46,459 nt of DNA from an uncultured Pirellulaceae bacterium. GTDB lineage: Bacteria; Planctomycetota; Planctomycetia; Pirellulales; Pirellulaceae. The translations under genes were made by a program, and so were the position numbers. This document shows, in pieces, positions 17,170-25,138 of the stretch (its first letter is position 1; every line of letters begins with the position of its first letter). The notes below the pieces were generated by a model, which did no database searches, had not been told where the DNA came from, and saw only the letters and a list, made by a program, of their open reading frames with translations. The stretch is taken from assembly GCA_938091115.1 (NCBI GenBank), contig CALKNI010000065.1, forward strand, positions 1 to 46,459, in the 5' to 3' direction.

Positions 17170-17724
17170 CTAATCTTTTTTGTTGGAATCCTTGAAAGGC
17201 ATACCAAACATCCGAAGCAACTCACGTCCTTCTTCATCGCTTTGGGTTGACGTTACAAACACGATGTTCATTCCCTGTTTCCGGGTGAATTTATCCGGGT
17301 TCAGTTCTGGAAAAACTCCATACTCGTTCAAGCCCAGGCTGTAATTGCCTCGACCATCAAACGCCTTCTCGCTGATTCCGCGAAAGTCACGAACTCGAGG
17401 TAACGCCAACGAAAATAGGCGATCCATGAATTCGAACATTCGGTCTCCACGCAACGTGACTTTACAACCGATCGCTTGACCTTCACGGAGGCGAAAATTA
17501 GCAATCGACTTTCGAGCCTTGGTAATCACCGGTTTTTGTCCGGCAATTAACGTCATGGCCGCGTTTGCATCGGCGAGTTCTTTCTTGTCCTGTGTCGCTG
17601 CACCAACACCCATGTTGATCACGATTTTTTCCATTCGTGGCAACGAAAGTATATTCTCTCTTCCGAATTTGGTCTTCAATTCCGGAAGGATCGTTTCTTT
17701 GTATTGTTCTCTTAGTCGAGCCAT
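17170..17724 (-). CDS. rplE: 50S ribosomal protein L5
   Basis: A 184-aa 5S rRNA-binding protein of the central protuberance that also contacts P-site tRNA. Landmarks are MARLREQYKETILPEL, the motif KIVINMGVGAATQDKKEL, GQKPVITKARKSIANFRLRE and the end GYSLGLNEYG-like region (here NYSLGLNEYGVFPE) followed by MNIVFVTSTQSDEEGRELL. It follows rplN after only 79 bp, with no rplX (L24) between them, which is abnormal for this conserved gene order. Confidence 0.98.
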   Translation of the reverse strand: MARLREQYKETILPELKTKFGRENILSLPRMEKIVINMGVGAATQDKKELADANAAMTLIAGQKPVITKARKSIANFRLREGQAIGCKVTLRGDRMFEFMDRLFSLALPRVRDFRGISEKAFDGRGNYSLGLNEYGVFPELNPDKFTRKQGMNIVFVTSTQSDEEGRELLRMFGMPFKDSNKKD

Positions 17725-17803
17725 GGTTTTAACTTTTTCTTTTTAGCCGTTGATGATTCCAACCGCTTTTCGTTTGTTTGTCTCTATTTTTTCGTTGACC
17801 TGC

Positions 17804-18172
17804 TTAGATGACTTCATTTGCCAGGCTAACGATTTTCATGTAATTCTTGTCTCGTAGTTCACGGGCAACCGCACCGAAAATACGTGTTCCCCGCGGATTC
17901 TTATCCTTGTCGATAATCACAGCGGCATTGCTGTCAAATTTAATGTAGCTGCCGTCTTCCCGCCGTGTTCCTTTTTTGCAGCGAACGATGACCGCACGGA
18001 CAATCGCTTTTTTCTTGATGTCGCTGCCAGGGATAACGCTCTTGACACTACAAACGATTACGTCACCGAGTCCGGCGGTTCGACGACGCGAACCTCCGAG
18101 AACTTTGATGCACATGATTTCACGTGCACCTGTGTTATCAGCGACTGCAAGTCTAGTTTCTGCTTGAATCAT
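17804..18172 (-). CDS. rplN: 50S ribosomal protein L14
   Basis: A 122-aa protein at the subunit interface, close to helix 44 bridges. It begins [19 protein letters not shown] and contains [21 protein letters not shown] and [20 protein letters not shown], then the end [20 protein letters not shown]. Length and sequence are standard. It is preceded by rpsQ with a 57-bp gap. Confidence 0.98.
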   Translation of the reverse strand: MIQAETRLAVADNTGAREIMCIKVLGGSRRRTAGLGDVIVCSVKSVIPGSDIKKKAIVRAVIVRCKKGTRREDGSYIKFDSNAAVIIDKDKNPRGTRIFGAVARELRDKNYMKIVSLANEVI

Positions 18173-18229
18173 GATTCGTCAATGTATTAAAGTGATTTGT
18201 ATCTATCGTTTAAGGCGTCCGATTCGCTC

Positions 18230-18592
18230 TTACTCGGACACTGTTTCTTCGGTTGCTGCTTCCGCTTTAGTTTCGGCAGCAACCCCTTCGCTTTCTTCTG
18301 CAGATTCTCTCAGCTTACGGGCAGCTTTCATGGCTGTGACGTCAACTTCATTGCTCTTCTCAACTACACTGACCAAAGCCCAGCGTTTCTTTTTGGAGAG
18401 TGGTGCGGCTTCGATAATTTGCACCGTATCACCCTCTTTCGACTCATTATTCTCATCGTGAACATAACAAGTGGTACGATCACGATAGATCTTGCCGTAC
18501 TTGGGGTGCCGAACCAGGCGTGCAATCTGAACGACTCGCGTCTTGTCCATTTTGTCACTTTTGACGCGACCGGTTAAAATTCGTTTCGGCAT
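18230..18592 (-). CDS. rpsQ: 30S ribosomal protein S17 with acidic C-terminal extension
   Basis: A 120-aa protein, against about 80-90 in most bacteria. The core is normal: LTGRVKSDKMDKTRVVQIAR, HPKYGKIYRDRTTCYVHDEN, then EGDTVQIIEAAPLSKKKRW. From about residue 88 on it carries a Glu/Ala-rich tail (ESAEESEGVAAETKAEAA ... VSE) that is probably disordered and solvent-exposed. Such tails vary between lineages. No second function is evident. Confidence 0.97.
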   Translation of the reverse strand: MPKRILTGRVKSDKMDKTRVVQIARLVRHPKYGKIYRDRTTCYVHDENNESKEGDTVQIIEAAPLSKKKRWALVSVVEKSNEVDVTAMKAARKLRESAEESEGVAAETKAEAATEETVSE

Positions 18593-18654
18593 TTGTTATT
18601 CCAGTTTCTTCTTACTCTTAATGATTTCGTTTTCGCACGCAGCTCGAAGCCGCA

Positions 18655-18879
18655 TTACGCTTCGCTACCGGAAGCAGCCTTGGCCGCTTCGATTTCCCGT
18701 TGTCGCTGGATCGTTTTGATCTGGGCAACCAACTTGCGGTTTCGTTTCAGTTCCGACGGAACATCCAAGCGATCGGTTTGTGCCTTAATTCGCAACTGAA
18801 ACAAATCTTTGCACGCCTCGCGGAGGACGGCTGTCATTTGCTCGTTACTCATTTCCCGTAGTTCTGATAGGGTCGCCAT
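18655..18879 (-). CDS. rpmC: 50S ribosomal protein L29
   Basis: A 74-aa helical protein near the exit tunnel, where it helps form the docking site for factors acting on nascent chains. The pattern ELREMSNEQMTAVLREACKD, LFQLRIKAQTDRLDVPSELK and RNRKLVAQIKTIQRQREIEA is standard. A short Ala/Ser-rich tail ends it. It stands between rplP and rpsQ with gaps of 98 and 62 bp. Confidence 0.96.
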   Translation of the reverse strand: MATLSELREMSNEQMTAVLREACKDLFQLRIKAQTDRLDVPSELKRNRKLVAQIKTIQRQREIEAAKAASGSEA

Positions 18880-18977
18880 GATCAGTTCGCTTTTCAGTTC
18901 GCTTTAACTAGTTGTTGTGCTTTTCTTTGTTCGTAGTTCCGGGCAGTACGCCGAGGCATTTCCCGCGTCGACCAATG

Positions 18978-19394
18978 CTAGATCGGTCGGCGTTTGACCA
19001 TTCGCACGCGGAATGGCATTTTGTGAGCCAAACGAGCGAAGCAAATTTTTGCCTGCTGTTCGGTCACACCACTTAATTCGTACAAGACGGTTCCGGGCTT
19101 AATTGTGGCGACCCAATACTCAGGTTCACCCTTACCCTTACCCATCCTGGTTTCCAACGGAGTCGACGTGATCGACCGGTGTGGGAACACCCGAATGTAT
19201 AGCTTTCCAATTCCGCGAATATATTGTTGGGCCGCGATACGACCCGCTTCGATAGTCTGTGCCTTCAGCCAGCCTGGATCAAGCGACTGGAGACCGTAGT
19301 CACCAAAGATAACGGTATTACCTCGAGTAGCGTTACCTTTTATATGACCTCTTTGGACCTTTCGATGCTTGACCCGTTTTGGCATCTGAGCCAT
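18978..19394 (-). CDS. rplP: 50S ribosomal protein L16
   Basis: A 138-aa protein at the A-site tRNA and peptidyl-transferase region. It starts MAQMPKRVKHRKVQRGHIKG, which matches the universal MPKRVK..K..RG..KG beginning, and contains GDYGLQSLDPGWLKAQTIEA, then the end LPFKT-like KMPFRVRMVKRR. The start codon lies 59 bases inside the end of rpsC, in a different frame, so the first 20 codons of rplP also encode the last residues of S3. A second ATG (codon 4, 19385) is also inside the overlap. Confidence 0.97.
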   Translation of the reverse strand: MAQMPKRVKHRKVQRGHIKGNATRGNTVIFGDYGLQSLDPGWLKAQTIEAGRIAAQQYIRGIGKLYIRVFPHRSITSTPLETRMGKGKGEPEYWVATIKPGTVLYELSGVTEQQAKICFARLAHKMPFRVRMVKRRPI

Positions 19395-20040
19395 CGACTT
19401 CGTCTCCGTAATTACCTTGGTTAATCCAAACTTGAACTCCGATGTGCCCTTGAGCAGTCAACGCTTCGCTGAAACCATAACTGATTTTAGCGCGAATTGT
19501 ACTCAACGGAATCGAACCGCTAATGTGTTTCTCTCGGCGGGCCATTTCTGCACCACCTAAACGTCCAGCAAGTTGAACTTTGATGCCTTTGGCACCGGCG
19601 TCCATCGACTCTTCAGCCGCCCGCTTCATAGTTCGGCGGAAACTAGCTCGACGTTGTAATTGTTCTGAAATCTTTTCGGCTACAAGCTGGGCTTGCAAAT
19701 CAGGGCGACCAATTTCTTCGACTTTCAGGTTAATGCGCCGCCCGATTAGGTTTTGCATCTCATTCTGAAGCCGCTCAACTTCCTGCCCCTTCTTACCGAT
19801 GATCAAGCCCGGTCGAGCGACGAACAAAGTGACCTTCACTTCATCGCGTGTCCGCTCAATCTCAACCCGATCGATTCCGGCTGCTTTGTAATTCTGCGTC
19901 GGGTGCTTTTGCACAAAATCGCGAATCTTTTTGTCTTCTACCAAGAGCGTCGCAAACTCAGCTTTGGGAGCATACCACCGGCTTTTCCAGCCTTCCATGA
20001 CCCCGGTTCGAAACGCGATTGGATTTACTTTTTGACCCAT
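19333..20040 (-). CDS. rpsC: 30S ribosomal protein S3
   Basis: A 235-aa protein of the mRNA entry site. It has the KH domain (FVARPGLIIGKKGQEVERLQ) and the C-terminal domain (GAKGIKVQLAGRLGGAEMAR, then ALTAQGHIGVQVWINQGNYG). The last 20 residues (SDAKTGQASKGPKRSYKR region) are encoded in bases that also encode the N-terminus of L16 in another frame; the stop is at 19333-19335. S3 tails are variable, so the tail was free to adapt to the overlap. Confidence 0.98.
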   Translation of the reverse strand: MGQKVNPIAFRTGVMEGWKSRWYAPKAEFATLLVEDKKIRDFVQKHPTQNYKAAGIDRVEIERTRDEVKVTLFVARPGLIIGKKGQEVERLQNEMQNLIGRRINLKVEEIGRPDLQAQLVAEKISEQLQRRASFRRTMKRAAEESMDAGAKGIKVQLAGRLGGAEMARREKHISGSIPLSTIRAKISYGFSEALTAQGHIGVQVWINQGNYGDEVDGSDAKTGQASKGPKRSYKR

Positions 20041-20078
20041 CTGTGACTCACTAAACGACAGTTGTTATTGTTTTGTTT

Positions 20079-20426
20079 TTATACTTCGTCGATGCCGACA
20101 CGAATGTGCGACATGCGTTTTTTAATCATGAACGACATGCCTCGAGCACGCGGTCGCACTCGCTTGAACATTGGCCCTCCGTCAATACACACTTCGGAAA
20201 TAAACAGGTTGTGCTCTTCGACGATCTTCCCAGGGTTTTGACTAGGGTCCTGAGCATTGGCCAAAGCACTTTTGATAACCTTTTCAAGCATCCGAGCTCC
20301 ACGCTGGGGCTGGTACTTAAGAATATCCAAAGCTTCGTCCACGAATTTTCCACGAACCAAATCGGCCAGAGGTCGAACTTTTCGTGCGCTAATTCGTGCG
20401 TAACGATGTTGTGATTGAAATGCCAT
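20079..20426 (-). CDS. rplV: 50S ribosomal protein L22
   Basis: A 115-aa protein that lines the nascent peptide tunnel with its extended beta hairpin. Typical elements are YARISARKVRPLADLVRGKF, ALDILKYQPQRGARMLEKVI and, in the hairpin region, GPMFKRVRPRARGMSFMIKK, then RMSHIRVGIDEV. It follows rpsS after 72 bp and precedes rpsC. Confidence 0.98.
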   Translation of the reverse strand: MAFQSQHRYARISARKVRPLADLVRGKFVDEALDILKYQPQRGARMLEKVIKSALANAQDPSQNPGKIVEEHNLFISEVCIDGGPMFKRVRPRARGMSFMIKKRMSHIRVGIDEV

Positions 20427-20498
20427 TTTTATGTCTGCGTCTAAATCGTGCTTGTTTTAATTTAAAGCCGGCCGCTGCCAACGAGTCACTTTCGGCGA

Positions 20499-20768
20499 CT
20501 AACGTTTCTTGCCGCCACCGTGCCCCTTAAATGTTCGCGAGGGAGCGAACTCACCGAATTTGTGTCCAACCATGTCTTCGGTCATTAAAACCTTGACATG
20601 CTTTCGACCATCGTGGATCAAAAAAGTGTATCCGATAAATTCCGGAATTACAGTGCAAGCCCGAGCCCATGTCTTAATGGGCTCTTTGGAGCCAGCGGCT
20701 TCCGCCTTTTGAACTTTTCGGTAAACCTTTTCGTCGACGAAAGGGCCTTTTTTCTGTGATCTACTCAT
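20499..20768 (-). CDS. rpsS: 30S ribosomal protein S19
   Basis: An 89-aa head protein of the small subunit, which contacts S13 and the A-site region. The sequence [40 protein letters not shown] and [20 protein letters not shown] is canonical. It lies between rplB and rplV in the usual order. Confidence 0.98.
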   Translation of the reverse strand: MSRSQKKGPFVDEKVYRKVQKAEAAGSKEPIKTWARACTVIPEFIGYTFLIHDGRKHVKVLMTEDMVGHKFGEFAPSRTFKGHGGGKKR

Positions 20769-20840
20769 AATGTTTTGTGTTCTTGTGGTTAGCGGCCGAA
20801 TTCATTTAATTCGTTTGGCCGGTGTGCCTAAACGCGATTT

Positions 20841-21698
20841 CTATTTAACTTTCAACTGACCGTAACGCTTTGACTTACGCCTCCGGACAATAGAAGCATT
20901 GGATGCTTTTGCCTTCTGACGTGTCCGTCCACCTTTGGCTGGTACGCCCGACGGACTAACTGGGTGACGACCACCCTTTGTGCGTCCTTCACCACCACCG
21001 TGCGGGTGATCAACCGGGTTCATGGCGGTGCCGCGAACGTGAGGTCGACGTCCGAGCCAGCGTGAACGGCCAGCTTTGCCGAGAACGACTGAGCCGTGCT
21101 CAGAGTGCCCGACTTTGCCAATTGTTGCTCGGCATGTGGCCGGAACTCGGCGGATTTCACCGCTTGGCAATGAGATCTGAGCCCATTTGGCTTCACGAGC
21201 CATCAAAGTAGCTCCAACGCCAGCACTCCGGCACAGAATGCCGCCCTGACCAGGTCGCATTTCGACATTGTGAATCGACGTTGCCAAAGGAATGTTCTTA
21301 AGTGGCAGGCAGTTACCAACTGTTGGTGGTGCCTCCGCACCGCTGAGGACGACGTTACCAACCTCAAGACCCTCAGGAGCAATGATGTATCGCTTCTCGC
21401 CGTCGACGTAGTAAATCAACGCAATGTAAGCACTGCGGTTGGGGTCGTACTGAATCGAATTCACGACTCCCTTCACTCCATCCTTGTCACGCTTGAAGTC
21501 GATAATGCGGTATCGTCGCTTGTGCCCCCCGCCTCGATGCCGAGCGGTTATGATCCCCTGGTTATTTCGACCGGCAGTTTTGACGATCGGGCGTAACAGG
21601 CTTTTCTCAGGCTTGGCGCCTTTGGTTAGCTCTTTAAAGTCACTAACGCTTGCGTCGCGCCGTCCGGCGGAGGTAGGTTTGTATTTTCTGATTGCCAT
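20841..21698 (-). CDS. rplB: 50S ribosomal protein L2
   Basis: A 285-aa protein needed for subunit joining and peptidyl transferase assembly. Landmarks: [39 protein letters not shown], and the C-terminal [20 protein letters not shown] with the conserved His of the HPHGGG loop. The end KTRGKKTR-like region reads [17 protein letters not shown]. Length is slightly above E. coli (273). Confidence 0.98.
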   Translation of the reverse strand: MAIRKYKPTSAGRRDASVSDFKELTKGAKPEKSLLRPIVKTAGRNNQGIITARHRGGGHKRRYRIIDFKRDKDGVKGVVNSIQYDPNRSAYIALIYYVDGEKRYIIAPEGLEVGNVVLSGAEAPPTVGNCLPLKNIPLATSIHNVEMRPGQGGILCRSAGVGATLMAREAKWAQISLPSGEIRRVPATCRATIGKVGHSEHGSVVLGKAGRSRWLGRRPHVRGTAMNPVDHPHGGGEGRTKGGRHPVSPSGVPAKGGRTRQKAKASNASIVRRRKSKRYGQLKVK

Positions 21699-21792
21699 TG
21701 CAATATTCCGTTTAGTTTATGTTTGCGTTGCTTATCCGAATCGCCATTCGATATTTAGAAATCCGAGGATTCCTGACCAATTCCAGATTGGT

Positions 21793-22128
21793 CTAAAAGA
21801 AGTCGATCTTGTCCTCTGGATGCAGAGTGACGATCGCCTTCTTCCAGTCTTTCGTGCGTCCGAACCTGAACTTGTACCGACGCGGCTTTCCTTTTCGGAT
21901 CTGCGTCGAAATCCCGGTTACCCTAACTTCAAAAAGCTTTTGAACCGCCCTTTTGATGTCTGTTTTCGTAGCCAGCGGATTGACCTTAAAAGTGTACTGG
22001 TTCAATTCCGTCGACTGAAACATCGCCTTTTCGGTGACGGTCGGCTTCAGGATGACCTGATGCGGTTCCAAAACCAACTTCTTGGGAAGCGCCGGTTTTC
22101 GATTTCGCTTGGTAATTACTTTGCCCAT
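21793..22128 (-). CDS. rplW: 50S ribosomal protein L23
   Basis: A 111-aa tunnel-exit protein that docks trigger factor and SRP. The core KPTVTEKAMFQSTELNQYTF, KVNPLATKTDIKRAVQKLFE and VRVTGISTQIRKGKPRRYKF is standard. A basic N-terminal extension (MGKVITKRNRKPALPKK) precedes the core. It follows rplD by 6 bp, which suggests coupled translation. Confidence 0.97.
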   Translation of the reverse strand: MGKVITKRNRKPALPKKLVLEPHQVILKPTVTEKAMFQSTELNQYTFKVNPLATKTDIKRAVQKLFEVRVTGISTQIRKGKPRRYKFRFGRTKDWKKAIVTLHPEDKIDFF

Positions 22129-22134
22129 CGTTGA

Positions 22135-22785
22135 TTAGCCCTTCGCCTCAGCCGTTGCCGAACTTGTTTTTTCTTTTAGTTGATCCATGGCTTCCTTGGT
22201 AACCAGCACTCGGTGCGGCTTAAGGATTGCCAATGCATTGAGGTCGCTTACCGGAAGAACCTCAACACGCTGCACGTTGCGTGCGCTCTTGTAAACCATC
22301 GGAGCGTGCTCCGCAGTCGCAATCAAGGTACTCTTGCCTTCGAGACCCATCGTTTTCAACATCCCGGCGATCGCACTTGTTTTCGGTGCATCCATCGAGA
22401 GGCCGTCGAGAACAGCAACTTGCTCATCTTGAATTTTCCCAGCCATCGCCATCCGAGTTGCAAGCCGAACTGCCTTCCGCGGAAGCCGATACGAGTAATC
22501 TCGGTTGCGAATTGCAAATGCATGTCCACCGCCACGACGAATGTTCGAACGGCGACTTCCCGCACGGGCGTTCCCCGTTCCTTTTTGGCGGTACATCTTC
22601 TTTTTGTTACCAGCAACTTCGGCGCGACTTTTGGTTTTGTGAGAACCTTGCCGTGCACTGGCTTGATACATCACGACCACGTCGTGCAACAATTGCTTGT
22701 TGATCGAGGATGCAATTTCGGTCGGATCGATCTCGTATTTACCGATTTCTTTTCCGCTACTGTCGTATACAGGCAAACTAGCCAT
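22135..22785 (-). CDS. rplD: 50S ribosomal protein L4
   Basis: A 216-aa protein whose long loop reaches into the tunnel; in E. coli it represses its own S10 operon. Family elements: ARQGSHKTKSRAEVAGNKKK, MYRQKGTGNARAGSRRSNIR, GGGHAFAIRNRDYSYRLPRK and the C-domain around VLPVSDLNALAILKPHRVLV. It lies 13 bp after rplC and 6 bp before rplW. Confidence 0.98.
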   Translation of the reverse strand: MASLPVYDSSGKEIGKYEIDPTEIASSINKQLLHDVVVMYQASARQGSHKTKSRAEVAGNKKKMYRQKGTGNARAGSRRSNIRRGGGHAFAIRNRDYSYRLPRKAVRLATRMAMAGKIQDEQVAVLDGLSMDAPKTSAIAGMLKTMGLEGKSTLIATAEHAPMVYKSARNVQRVEVLPVSDLNALAILKPHRVLVTKEAMDQLKEKTSSATAEAKG

Positions 22786-22798
22786 GATTGATATCAGC

Positions 22799-23515
22799 CT
22801 ACTTCTTGTTTGTCTCTTGAATTACCAGATAGCCACCGTTTGGCCCGGGGACTGCACCTTTGATGAGTAGCAGATTGTTTTCGGCATCGATTCTGTGAAG
22901 TCCGAGATTGCGAACGGTAACCCGCGACGCACCGTAGTGCCCGGCCATCCGCTTCCCTTTGAAGGTGCGACTCGGCCAAGCGCTCATCCCGGTACCACCA
23001 GCATGACGATGACACTTCTTTACACCGTGCGTTGCTCGCTGGCCACTGAAGTTGTGACGCTTCATAACACCAGCGAATCCACGACCCTTGCTGACGCCAA
23101 TGACGTCTACACGAGCAACTTCCTCGAGCACACTTACGCCGATATCCTGACCGACTTCGACGCCTTCGGTTTCCCCACGCAACTCGCGGATAAACTTCTT
23201 CGGCTCGCAACCAGCTTTCGCAGGCGACTCAACGCCCTTCGCAGCGAGAGCGCTGCTCCGCTTTGATTTAATATCTGCCACGTGGCCACGCTCAGAGCGA
23301 GCGGCCTGGCTTTGGCGGGACCGACGATCCTTGGAAGGACGCTTCTTGTCTTCAAAGCCCAACTGAACGGCTGAATAACCATCTCTCTCATCTGTACGCA
23401 GCTGAAGCACCTTACAGGGCCCCGCCTCGACAACTGTGACCGGCGTCGCAACCCCTGTTTCGGGATCGAACACCTGCGTCATCCCGACCTTACGGCCGAG
23501 TATGCCTTTCGTCAT
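22799..23515 (-). CDS. rplC: 50S ribosomal protein L3
   Basis: A 238-aa early-assembly protein near the peptidyl transferase centre. Landmarks: GILGRKVGMTQVFDPETGVA, VIGVSKGRGFAGVMKRHNFS, GQRATHGVKKCHRHAGGTGM and WPSRTFKGKRMAGHYGASRV. It carries an Arg/Ser/Lys-rich insert (about residues 55-95, KRPSKDRRSRQSQAARSERG) that makes it longer than E. coli L3 (209). It follows rpsJ after 127 bp. Confidence 0.98.
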   Translation of the reverse strand: MTKGILGRKVGMTQVFDPETGVATPVTVVEAGPCKVLQLRTDERDGYSAVQLGFEDKKRPSKDRRSRQSQAARSERGHVADIKSKRSSALAAKGVESPAKAGCEPKKFIRELRGETEGVEVGQDIGVSVLEEVARVDVIGVSKGRGFAGVMKRHNFSGQRATHGVKKCHRHAGGTGMSAWPSRTFKGKRMAGHYGASRVTVRNLGLHRIDAENNLLLIKGAVPGPNGGYLVIQETNKK

Positions 23516-23642
23516 GACTATTCGCCTTATTGATTCAATTGGACTTGCCGCCGAAGAAGCCTAACCAGCAAACGCGATTAGCTTATCCCCGCGGCTTCCG
23601 TACCATATGTTCTTTACTTAATTATAAAATAGATCCCGCGAC

Positions 23643-23966
23643 CTACTTCGTTGACGCTTTGATTTTGATCTCAACGCCCGCGGGCAAACTCAGTTTGTTC
23701 AATGCTTCGATTGTCTTGGCTGTTGCCTGAACAATGTCGATCAAACGCTTATGCGTTCGAATCTCGTACTGCTGGCGAGCTTTCTTGTTTACAAAAGGCC
23801 CTGACAGCACGGTGTAACGTTCAACTCTTGTCGGAAGAGGAATCGGCCCGTGAACTTCTGAATGAGTCCGCTTGGCAGTTTCGACGATCTCCGCAGCACT
23901 CTGATCTAGAATTGAGTGATCGTATGCTTCCATACGAATTCGAATTACTTCATGAATACCAGCCAC
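23643..23966 (-). CDS. rpsJ: 30S ribosomal protein S10
   Basis: A 107-aa head protein, also known as NusE in transcription antitermination. It has [40 protein letters not shown] and the hairpin [17 protein letters not shown]. It is the first gene of this cluster: the DNA upstream is non-coding and then the 24686 gene runs the other way, so the str operon genes (rpsL, rpsG, fusA, tuf) are not attached here. Candidate promoters lie at 24116-24177. Confidence 0.98.
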   Translation of the reverse strand: MAGIHEVIRIRMEAYDHSILDQSAAEIVETAKRTHSEVHGPIPLPTRVERYTVLSGPFVNKKARQQYEIRTHKRLIDIVQATAKTIEALNKLSLPAGVEIKIKASTK

Positions 23967-24115
23967 TCAGTTCGTCTCCCAACAATTGTTATTCCTTCAC
24001 AACATTAAACCACCGCGGTCATAAATGCGTACCGAATGCGACCCCGGCCTCATTTGCCGGATGCGAATTCGGTGTGAAGATTGATTTTCCTGCAGAACTT
24101 GCGGGAAAACGGAAG

Positions 24116-24144
24116 AATTTATGCTCTCGCGGTGCTATCGTCAA
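24116..24144 (-). promoter_or_regulatory. Candidate promoter of the S10-spc cluster
   Basis: On the minus strand TTGACG (24144-24139) is followed after 17 bp by TAAATT (24121-24116), a partial match to the -10 consensus. A second -10-like box, a perfect TATAAT, lies further up at 24177-24172 but has no good -35 partner. Either could start the ribosomal protein transcript about 140-200 nt before rpsJ. Confidence 0.4.
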
Positions 24145-24511
24145 CCGCAAATAAACAAAATACCTCGAAGAATTATATCCTCGCTCAACCTCAATAAAAA
24201 CTAGCCAATGGATGTTGGCTTAATCTCTAAAAATCGAGGAATTGCAATGTGTCATCGTACTCGAAACGGTCTGAAATGTAGGGGATAATCTTGGATTTTG
24301 AAAAAAGTCTAATTTCGTCACTAATATCGGCCGTATCCCCTCGGTTTCTGGCTCGAAAACGCTGGTTCTAACGATCCCCATAACTTTTTGCCGAATTATT
24401 GTTCGGCCCAGTGGAGCTGAGCGACGACGGTTGGGTTGGAGGAATGGGCCGACCTGGGGGCTTGCGTGCTTTGGGAAGCTGTGGATTGATTAGTGAACCA
24501 GTGGGTTCAAG

Positions 24512-24541
24512 TTGATCGTTCGGGTGTTTCTCCCTTACAAT
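24512..24541 (+). promoter_or_regulatory. Promoter of the exported protein-ABC transporter operon
   Basis: TTGATC (24512-24517) and TACAAT (24536-24541) are separated by 18 bp. The start site would be near 24548 and the leader about 138 nt to the TTG at 24686. The longer open frame begins exactly on the -35 box, which argues against translation from there. Confidence 0.55.
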
Positions 24542-24685
24542 ATTTTGGCGTTCGCTCGTTTTAAATCGGGGTTCTTTCGTGTCTTCGCCCGTTTGTTGCT
24601 GCGGCTGGGGTGTTTTATCTGGGGTGTTGAAAAAGCCGTGGGTACAGCAGCCTTAGCGTTGCCCGTAATCAGAGAAAGGGATGGT

Positions 24686-25138
24686 TTGGTAATTTGCGTC
24701 CGAGTTTTTTTATTAATTCTGGTGCCTTGGGTATTAGCCGATTCGAGTTTCGCGCAAACGTTGCTTGGTCGAAACGTTTACCGTCCCGTCCAACTACCGG
24801 TTGTCTCGTATTTTAACATAAGGACGGCGGTGAGTGTCCCCGACGGCGGTACGATGCCGTTGGGCGGTGTCTCTCGTTATTCGGAATCGAGCATCAGTCG
24901 AGGCATTCCAGGTTTGCGCGGGCCTGTTTTTCAGAATCGGGCGACGGGCTACACTGCGCAAAGTAGTCGAGCGTCGGTTAAGGCGACGATTTTATCGACC
25001 CGAGAAATGGACGAGGCTTTAGCGATTGAGGGTGCTCGTCGTGCGTTGATCTACCAGCGCAGTGATCCCAACGGCAGTTTTGAGGTTCAAAAGAAAGCGG
25101 ACTTCATTACACGGAATATCGGGCGCGTTCGCAAATAA
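24686..25138 (+). CDS. Exported protein linked to an ABC transporter
   Basis: With the TTG at 24686 the protein has 150 aa and a signal peptide (hydrophobic CVRVFLLILVPWVLA, cut near SFAQ). AAAGGG stands 5 nt before this codon. A longer frame reaches back to a TTG at 24512, but that would translate through the promoter. The mature part contains FNIRTAVSVPDGGTMPLGGV, SRYSESSISRGIPGLRGPVF and RASVKATILSTREMDEAL. I recall similar VPDGGT..LGGV segments in planctomycete exported proteins but know no function. Its stop overlaps the ATG of the ABC ATPase (TAATG), so it is probably made with the transporter and may be its periplasmic or surface partner (inference). Confidence 0.65.
   Translation: MVICVRVFLLILVPWVLADSSFAQTLLGRNVYRPVQLPVVSYFNIRTAVSVPDGGTMPLGGVSRYSESSISRGIPGLRGPVFQNRATGYTAQSSRASVKATILSTREMDEALAIEGARRALIYQRSDPNGSFEVQKKADFITRNIGRVRK

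Larger units (their letters stand above)
23967..24685. other. Intergenic region between rpsJ (-) and the exported-protein gene (+)
   Basis: About 720 bp without a supported gene. It contains candidate promoters for the ribosomal cluster (24116-24177, minus strand) and for the ABC transporter operon (24512-24541, plus strand). A hairpin GCCGAA/TTCGGC at 24390-24407 has no T-run on either strand. The leader of rpsJ would be about 140 nt long. No RNA gene was recognised. Confidence 0.6.

Noticed and set aside
22281-22703. Plus-strand frames opposite rplD and rplC
   Set aside because: They lie wholly antisense to certain ribosomal protein genes and have Arg/Ser/Cys-rich shadow composition.
24390-24407. 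GCCGAA/TTCGGC hairpin as a terminator
   Set aside because: No T-run follows on either strand and no gene ends nearby.
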